This document shows, one piece after another, positions 59,024 through 64,000 of a DNA stretch of 64,000 nucleotides (within the stretch, counting starts at the first letter, position 1; each line of letters begins with the position of its first letter). Below the pieces are notes generated by a model, which was not told where the DNA came from, searched no databases, and worked only from the letters and a program-made list of their open reading frames with translations. The stretch is taken from the NCBI RefSeq assembly GCF_030604785.1, contig NZ_JAUVVF010000004.1, positions 62,001 through 126,000 of the forward strand, given 5' to 3'. The translations under genes and the position numbers were made by a program. This stretch comes from Paracoccus sp. (in: a-proteobacteria) (GTDB lineage Bacteria; Pseudomonadota; Alphaproteobacteria; Rhodobacterales; Rhodobacteraceae).

Positions 59024-59809
59024 CTATTCCGCCTCCAACGAGGCCCCACCCCGCAAGAGACGCGTCTTGACCCTCCGCATTGGCCGCGTGATCCGCCACG
59101 AGGTCGAACGCAGGACGTCGTCCAGCTTGCGCTCGGTCTCGGCAAGCCGCGCCGCCAGGATGTCGCGTTCGACCTCCAAAGCATCGACTCTCCGACACTG
59201 ATCGAGGTGGAGCGAAACTTGCTTGAGCAGCAGCGCGATCTGGGCGTCCGCAGAAGCATTCTGTCCATCCCCCTCCGTCTCACCAAATGGAAGGATGGCG
59301 CCTGCATCGTGGCACGGCGTGATGCTGGCAGACAGCAACTCGACCAACGGCGCCGTGACGTCGCGCATCTGGCGCAAGAGCATCTGCGCCAGAACGGTCG
59401 TCAGCTGCGCCGGAACAGGCGCGAGACCGGTTCTGGCCACCGGACGCGGCAGATCCAGCCGCAACCGCAGCGGCTCGAGAAGGGCATCGGGTGTTTCCGC
59501 GCCTAGCAGGCGCGCGTCCACCAGGACGAGGCGGCGACGGTTCGCGCGGTGCAGCGCGAGGATCGCGCGCGCATTTCCGGCCCAGGCTCGGGCGACGGGT
59601 CGGGGATCACGCCCGTCCTGCAGCGCCCGCGCGACCAGCTGCACCGGGTCCGCCCAGAGGATGCCGATCGTGCCAGACGTCTTTTCGGCAAGAGCTTTGG
59701 TCACAGCTTCGGGGCGGAACTGCTCGATTACCGCACCTGCCGTGACAAGGGCGGCATTCGCGGCGGCGTCAACCTTCGGCAGCGAGAAGACCGTGACGTA
59801 GCTGCTCAT
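59024..59809 (-). CDS. Coiled-coil protein with C-terminal STSWRITRP motif, unknown function
   Basis: 261 residues. N-terminal globular part (SYVTVFSLPKVDAAANAAL, GTIGILWADPVQLV), then a coiled coil (about 205-240, EVERDILAARLAETERKLDD) ending in RSTSWRITRPMRRVKTR. That ending is common in proteins of surface-polysaccharide clusters. ATGA overlap with the upstream sulfotransferase gene fixes the start at 59809. No catalytic motif seen. Confidence 0.75.
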   Translation of the reverse strand: MSSYVTVFSLPKVDAAANAALVTAGAVIEQFRPEAVTKALAEKTSGTIGILWADPVQLVARALQDGRDPRPVARAWAGNARAILALHRANRRRLVLVDARLLGAETPDALLEPLRLRLDLPRPVARTGLAPVPAQLTTVLAQMLLRQMRDVTAPLVELLSASITPCHDAGAILPFGETEGDGQNASADAQIALLLKQVSLHLDQCRRVDALEVERDILAARLAETERKLDDVLRSTSWRITRPMRRVKTRLLRGGASLEAE

Positions 59810-61425
59810 GCTTGGGAACCTTGCGTGGTGGGATATGGTGGCAACGACTGTCGGCGCGTGGCAGATGCGCGGGCAAATGTGCCGGTGACATCCTCCACGC
59901 ACAACCTTTCGGCCGCTGCCTCGAAAGCCGGACGCGCGACCTCGAGCGCGGCAGAAATCTGTTGAGTCGGGCCGACAAACGCATCCTGCCTGGGGCGGAA
60001 TGGGGCGGATCGCGCAGCGCCGTAAGCTTCCAGCCTCTGGCGCTGGCCCTTGCCCAGACGTGCCTCGAAGCCGCCAATCAGCGACGCCACGCGGTCCGGC
60101 ACCTCATCATAGGCGACGACCTCCTGAAAGGGTCCGATGCGTCGGTTGGTGTCCGTGACCCACTTGCGCGCAAATCCTGCCAGATATCGCGCCTTGGGTG
60201 CGATCCAGCGCTCGACGGACTGAGGTGCGCAATCCAGCGCGACCTGATCGAGCCTTTGATAGGCGGCCTTCAGCAATGACCTGTTGTGCCGGTAGAACAA
60301 CGAAACCGGGTTTATGCCGACTTCTTCCAGGACCTTCCGATGCCGCGCCAACAGGTCAAGCGTCCACCAGGATGTCAGGATGAAGAGCGGGTCGCGCACA
60401 AGGATGAGCCGCCTCAGCGACGGCCCCGGCGCGTGACACGGATCGGCAAGGTCGAAATCATGCGACTTGGTCAAGCGCAGATGCAAACGACCCTCGGTCG
60501 GCGCAGGCATGAAGCAGCCGTGCGCGCAAGGCATGAACCGACAGCAGCCTGGCTCCTGATACCATTCACAAAAGCTCGAATCCTCGCCCATCACGGTGGC
60601 AACGGCGCGTTCAGCATAATGCAGCCCGGCCCTGGGCATGGATTTCAACTCGACGACGACAACGTCGCTCTGCGCCTTCAGCCACCTGTCCGCATCGGCA
60701 GAATAACGCGGGTTGCGATCCGGATGGAGTGCGATGGCGGGGGCGGCGCCGGCCATCGATCCAGTATTGCCGCGCCGTGCTTCGCCGCCCTCGGACGGAG
60801 GCAGGCTCAACGACACCGTCTGGCTTCGTGCAGATTCCTCGACGCGTTCGCGCAACCAAGCCAGTTCGCGGGAGAGATCCTCGATCGTGACGGTGGTCGC
60901 GGTATCCTTCATTTGGGCCTGCAAGCTTTCGTCAAAGGCCGCCACCGCCTCGGCAATCAGCCCCAGATTGCCCATTTCATGCAGCTGCCTCGTCTGCGCC
61001 AGGCGCCTGACGTCTGCCCGCGGCTCGACAAGCTCGATGGCGGATTCGAAATGCTCGCGCGCCCGTTCACCCTCCGCCAGGCAAAGCGACATTCGCCCGA
61101 GGGAATTGGTGACAGCCGACAGAAGGAGCCGCGCCGCCTGACGAGGATCGGCGCCCCAAGAGACAGCTTTCTGCGCCAGGTCGCGCGCCATGTCCTCGCG
61201 ACCCAGATGCTGATGCGCGACGGAGACCAGCAGCGCGATGACCGCACGATCACGGTCTTGCTCCAGACGCTTCGTATCCAGCGCAGCCAGTTCATGCCAA
61301 GCCCCCTGCTGCCAGCGGGTGCGGCATCGTTCGACGAGGCTTTCGTCCGACATCGGCAGCAGATCAACCTCGACCGGGATCACGTCGCGCACACTTTGGT
61401 GCGTCTTGTCACGCTTCTTCTTCAC
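59806..61425 (-). CDS. TPR-like N-terminus fused to a sulfotransferase domain
   Basis: 539 residues. Residues 25-200 are helical repeats of TPR type (VAHQHLGREDMARDLAQKA, GERAREHFESAIEL). The C-terminal part has PAPS-sulfotransferase marks: the phosphosulfate-binding-like loop KSMPRAGLHY (264-270), LTKSHDF (about 318), and the 3'-phosphate motif LILVRDPLFILTSWW (RDP 344-346). It may sulfate a glycan or protein at the cell surface. GTG start overlapping the preceding stop (GTGA). The PSB loop departs from the usual P-K-S-G-T. Confidence 0.8.
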   Translation of the reverse strand: MKKKRDKTHQSVRDVIPVEVDLLPMSDESLVERCRTRWQQGAWHELAALDTKRLEQDRDRAVIALLVSVAHQHLGREDMARDLAQKAVSWGADPRQAARLLLSAVTNSLGRMSLCLAEGERAREHFESAIELVEPRADVRRLAQTRQLHEMGNLGLIAEAVAAFDESLQAQMKDTATTVTIEDLSRELAWLRERVEESARSQTVSLSLPPSEGGEARRGNTGSMAGAAPAIALHPDRNPRYSADADRWLKAQSDVVVVELKSMPRAGLHYAERAVATVMGEDSSFCEWYQEPGCCRFMPCAHGCFMPAPTEGRLHLRLTKSHDFDLADPCHAPGPSLRRLILVRDPLFILTSWWTLDLLARHRKVLEEVGINPVSLFYRHNRSLLKAAYQRLDQVALDCAPQSVERWIAPKARYLAGFARKWVTDTNRRIGPFQEVVAYDEVPDRVASLIGGFEARLGKGQRQRLEAYGAARSAPFRPRQDAFVGPTQQISAALEVARPAFEAAAERLCVEDVTGTFARASATRRQSLPPYPTTQGSQA

Positions 61426-62765
61426 CCGACTTCTCGTAGCAGCAGATCACGGATCAGCCTGACCTGTCCCTCGGCGCGGCGCAGCTCGTCGCGGGCCATT
61501 TCGAGCTGCCGGGTGAGCGTCTCGTTCTGCTCGGTCACCGCAGCCAAGCGATCCAGAGAAGCGTCTCGTTCCCCGACAAGCTGGGCATGACGCTCATCAT
61601 CTGCGCCAGTTGTCCGACCGGCGAGGCTACCCCCCTTGGCCGGAGGGGCCTCAAGCATCGCGATAAGCCGTGCCTGATCCTCGATCTTGGCGCGCAGTGC
61701 ACTAGTGTCCTCGTCGAGATCGACGATACGCGCTTCGAGAATCTGCTTTTCGCTCAGCGTCGCCTCGTGCTGGGCGGCAAGCTCTGCAATAAGCCTTGCC
61801 TGATCCTCGATCTTGGCGCGCAGCGCACTAGTGTCCTCGCCGAGATCGACGATACGCGCTTCGAGAATCTGCTTTTCGCTAAGCGTCGCCTCGTGTTGGG
61901 CGGCAAGCTGTTCAGCCTCGGCCCGAAGCGCTTCCAGAGCCGAACCAGCCTCGTTCGCATTCGCAACACTCTTCGCCAGCACAGCCTCCAGAGAGACGAT
62001 CATCTTTGCCTGATCGTCAGCCTTGGCACGAAGGGCGTTGTTGTCCTCGCCAAGATCCACGATCCGGGCCTCCAGGATCGCGATCTTTTCAAGCCGCGCC
62101 TGTGCAGACAGGTGAATGTCGGAGGTCGAACCTTCTGGCGAAGAGCGGCCCGGCGCGCTGAACAGAAGCTCGGGGAAATCCGGATCGGAAAGGTCGCGTC
62201 CGCCAAGCGTCAGGCGGCCTTCCGCCGCGACCCTCTCAAGCGAAGCGACATCCAGCGCGCCCTCGAACCATCGTTCGGTCCCGCCACGCAGCCAGATATT
62301 GGCCAGCCGCTCTGTCGCTCCTGAGGACAGAAGCTGCGAGAGGATCTCGGCCTCGGAGCCCGGCATGTCGATCCACAGCGACAAAGGATCAGGCAGTGGC
62401 GCAAGTTCGGCCAGAAGCTCGTCCATCCTCCAAAGCCGCGTTGGCCGCTTGCCGAGGACGAGAAGGTTGGGGAAAAGCTGAAGAAGTGCGGCGCTCGGCT
62501 TGTGCGCACTCTGCAAATCAGCTGCGCCCCAGCACGTAACCTCACCTTGGCCGGATTGTTTTGCGATCCAGCCATCCAGCAGCGTCGTCGCCTCGCTGCC
62601 CGTGATCAACCAGCCCGGCGGAGGGCAGTCTGATGAACCGAGCCCGGGGCTCAGGATGACGGCGTGTTCCGGGCGGCGGCCGAGGCGACGCAGGCGCGCC
62701 TCGTGCAGGGTCCTCGAGCCTGCGCCCAACACGATGATCGTGCCTTGCTCCGTCAAGATCGTCAT
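61422..62765 (-). CDS. Coiled-coil protein with tandem 42-residue repeats
   Basis: 447 residues. N-terminal ~200 residues form a globular domain (GTIIVLGAGSRTLHEARLRR, LWIDMPGSEAEILSQLLSS) resembling FkbM-type methyltransferase parts but without a clear SAM motif. Residues about 225-440 are coiled coil, including tandem repeats of 42 residues built on SEKQILEARIVDLGEDTSAL. Likely a scaffold for the glycan/sulfation enzymes encoded beside it; inference. Confidence 0.75.
   Translation of the reverse strand: MTILTEQGTIIVLGAGSRTLHEARLRRLGRRPEHAVILSPGLGSSDCPPPGWLITGSEATTLLDGWIAKQSGQGEVTCWGAADLQSAHKPSAALLQLFPNLLVLGKRPTRLWRMDELLAELAPLPDPLSLWIDMPGSEAEILSQLLSSGATERLANIWLRGGTERWFEGALDVASLERVAAEGRLTLGGRDLSDPDFPELLFSAPGRSSPEGSTSDIHLSAQARLEKIAILEARIVDLGEDNNALRAKADDQAKMIVSLEAVLAKSVANANEAGSALEALRAEAEQLAAQHEATLSEKQILEARIVDLGEDTSALRAKIEDQARLIAELAAQHEATLSEKQILEARIVDLDEDTSALRAKIEDQARLIAMLEAPPAKGGSLAGRTTGADDERHAQLVGERDASLDRLAAVTEQNETLTRQLEMARDELRRAEGQVRLIRDLLLREVG
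61663..61914. repeat. 126-bp in-frame tandem repeat inside the coiled-coil gene
   Basis: Two nearly identical copies, 61663-61788 and 61789-61914, differing at few bases; a more diverged third copy is visible upstream in the coding direction near 61990-62090. The unit encodes 42 residues, which keeps the heptad phase. Recent duplication is indicated by the high identity, including synonymous positions. Confidence 0.88.
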
Positions 62766-63015
62766 GCCGTCCCTTCCGATGGACCGGGCCGTGTTGGCTG
62801 CTCGGCGCCGTCGAACAGCCTTTAGCAGAACACATCAGCGCGGCGCAACAAGCCGTCCTTTGGCGCAGCGCCATGCGGCATCTACCGCATCAGGTCTGGA
62901 CATTTTCCAGCTCCGCCCCGACAATAACGTACATATTTGAGTTCGTGGCGCCGCGCACAATGTGGTGCCGCGGCAAGACTGCTTTCTCGGATCGGGCATA
63001 ACGAGATACAGAACA
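62766..63015. promoter_or_regulatory. Divergent intergenic region of the glycan cluster
   Basis: 250 bases between the divergent coiled-coil gene and the TPR/glycosyltransferase-like gene. The middle part (about 62890-62945) is much more AT-rich than its surroundings and should hold both promoters. No clear operator or hexamers recognised. Confidence 0.4.
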
Positions 63016-64000
63016 ATGGCGAATGAAGATTATCGGCATCACGAGAAGCTTGGCGATGCCTACCGGTCCGAAGGCGCATTCGACCAAGCCGACGCAGCCT
63101 ATGCGCGGGCTTTGGAACTGCGGCCGGATGCCAGCTGGATCGCGCATAAGCGGGCTAGGCTGGGACCGTTGCCGGATCTGGGCGATCCGCTGGCGCGCAT
63201 AACGCTCTTCGTTCCCTACTACACTCCGCGCGATCCCGAACGCGCCGAGGAGTTGCGCCGCTGCCTGGACATGAACCTCGACAGCGGGTTGTTCAGCCGC
63301 GTCGTTTTGCTGGTCGATGACGAAACGGTGCCTCATCGCGATGACGGCGTGCTGCAATTGATCCGGCTCGGCAAGCGGCCCGGATATCTGGACTGGGTGC
63401 TGGCGGCCGAGCGGCTCTGCCCCGGCCAGATCGCGCTTCTGGCCAACAGCGACATCTATTTCGACAGCACCATCACCGGGCTCTGCACGATCTTTCGCCA
63501 AGACCTCAACGCCTTCGTGGCGCTCAGCCGGTTTGACCGACAGGGCGAGGAGGAAGTTCCTCATCCGAACCCGCACTGGTCGCAGGACAGCTGGGCTTTC
63601 GTGCCATCTGCGGATACGGCTGACCGCCTGTCGCGTCGCGTGGATATCCCCCTCGGGGTTCCGCGTTGCGACAACCGCATCGCCTATGTCTTTGCAACCG
63701 AAGGTTACACCGTCTACAACCCATTCCCCTTTATCCGCTCCGTTCATCTGCACGAAACCGGCTTGCGGTATTACAGCAAGAAGGGCGACCGTAATCTCAT
63801 CGGTGGCATGGCGATGGTGAAGCCCGGCGCGGACCTGACTATGCCAGCACGTCTTTCGATCGAGTTGTGGTCTGAGCGCAGCGACCAGATCGACGAGTTC
63901 AAGGTGAACCGAACGCTGGAGAAATGGTCCAAGGAAGAGGTTCTCCGCCGCAAACCCCGACCGGCCTGGCTGGCCCATGATGCGGACTGGCAGTATCCCG
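63016..64000 (+). CDS. TPR-like plus glycosyltransferase-like protein (partial, C-terminus missing)
   Basis: 328 codons are open to the right edge without a stop. The first ~40 residues make one TPR-like unit (KLGDAYRSEGAFDQADAAYA, ALELRPDASW), followed by a domain with ITLFVPYYT, VVLLVDDET, LLANSDIYFDSTI (a D-x-D-like acidic site), FVALSRFDR and CDNRIAYVFATEGY. This resembles nucleotide-sugar glycosyltransferases seen in exopolysaccharide and tetratricopeptide-linked transferases. ATG at 63016 has no strong Shine-Dalgarno sequence. Confidence 0.8.
   Translation, partial: MANEDYRHHEKLGDAYRSEGAFDQADAAYARALELRPDASWIAHKRARLGPLPDLGDPLARITLFVPYYTPRDPERAEELRRCLDMNLDSGLFSRVVLLVDDETVPHRDDGVLQLIRLGKRPGYLDWVLAAERLCPGQIALLANSDIYFDSTITGLCTIFRQDLNAFVALSRFDRQGEEEVPHPNPHWSQDSWAFVPSADTADRLSRRVDIPLGVPRCDNRIAYVFATEGYTVYNPFPFIRSVHLHETGLRYYSKKGDRNLIGGMAMVKPGADLTMPARLSIELWSERSDQIDEFKVNRTLEKWSKEEVLRRKPRPAWLAHDADWQYP

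Noticed and set aside
1-64000. CRISPR arrays, tRNA or rRNA genes, insertion sequences, phage genes
   Set aside because: No array-like repeats, transposase or integrase motifs, or RNA-gene signatures were seen on either strand; small RNA genes cannot be excluded without a covariance-model search.

Overview
This is a high-GC window with very few intergenic gaps. Almost every transcription unit is built from overlapping start/stop codons (ATGA, GTGA, ATGTCTGA). Gene content and protein style fit an alphaproteobacterium of the Rhodobacterales, most like Paracoccus: Ku/LigD repair, many ABC importers with LacI-type control, FrcK-like kinase, FCD-type GntR regulator. No tRNA, rRNA, CRISPR array, phage or insertion sequence was seen. 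The high GC produces very long antisense open frames, which I treated as shadows.

Layout. (1) 1-2683: RND efflux pump (cut by the window edge) and its membrane fusion protein, divergent from a TetR regulator, with three similar inverted repeats between them. (2) 2693-5963: ku-ligD, the two-gene bacterial end-joining system. (3) 6161-17068: a divergent island for uptake and breakdown of a cyclic amide, ureide or related N-heterocycle. The leftward arm has an ABC importer, an AtzA/TrzA-type amidohydrolase, a GntR regulator and an arylmalonate-decarboxylase-like protein. The rightward arm has a racemase-fold protein without catalytic cysteines, a serine beta-lactamase-fold hydrolase, an amidase and a hydantoinase-type enzyme. 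(4) 17245-21937: an ATP-grasp protein, an alpha/beta hydrolase, a DedA protein, an NfeD/SPFH pair and a P-loop sugar-kinase-like protein.

(5) 21272-28567: a ribose-type sugar ABC operon with a ketose 3-epimerase and kinase, controlled by a divergent LacI protein. (6) 28564-38133: a second sugar operon (maltose-type ABC importer, two Gfo/Idh/MocA dehydrogenases, two TIM-barrel isomerases), also with a divergent LacI protein. Both operons carry a strong RNA hairpin just after the binding-protein gene. (7) 38169-47286: a GNAT acetyltransferase, then a hydroxamate-type siderophore uptake operon (TonB receptor, FhuD-, FhuB- and FhuC-like proteins), an ABC exporter and a convergent siderophore-interacting reductase.

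(8) 47437-49643: a ureohydrolase, and a GAF protein with a small partner. (9) 49952-55186: sulfate importer cysA-cysW-cysT-sbp preceded by two small unrecognised genes, an Rrf2 regulator with four cysteines and a divergent Lrp-family regulator. (10) 55473-57883: Mg transporter mgtE with a proline-rich upstream small ORF, and an MgtC-family gene. (11) 58001-64000: a surface-glycan-like cluster (glycosyltransferases, two coiled-coil proteins, a TPR-sulfotransferase fusion), cut by the window edge.

The most interesting part is the island in (3). Its enzymes suggest uptake, deamination, ring opening and amide hydrolysis of a cyclic nitrogen compound. Its two racemase-fold members have lost one or both catalytic cysteines, so the last chemical steps may differ from known hydantoin or pyrimidine pathways. 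The glycan cluster in (11) and the small-ORF leaders before sbp and mgtE are the next places to look.
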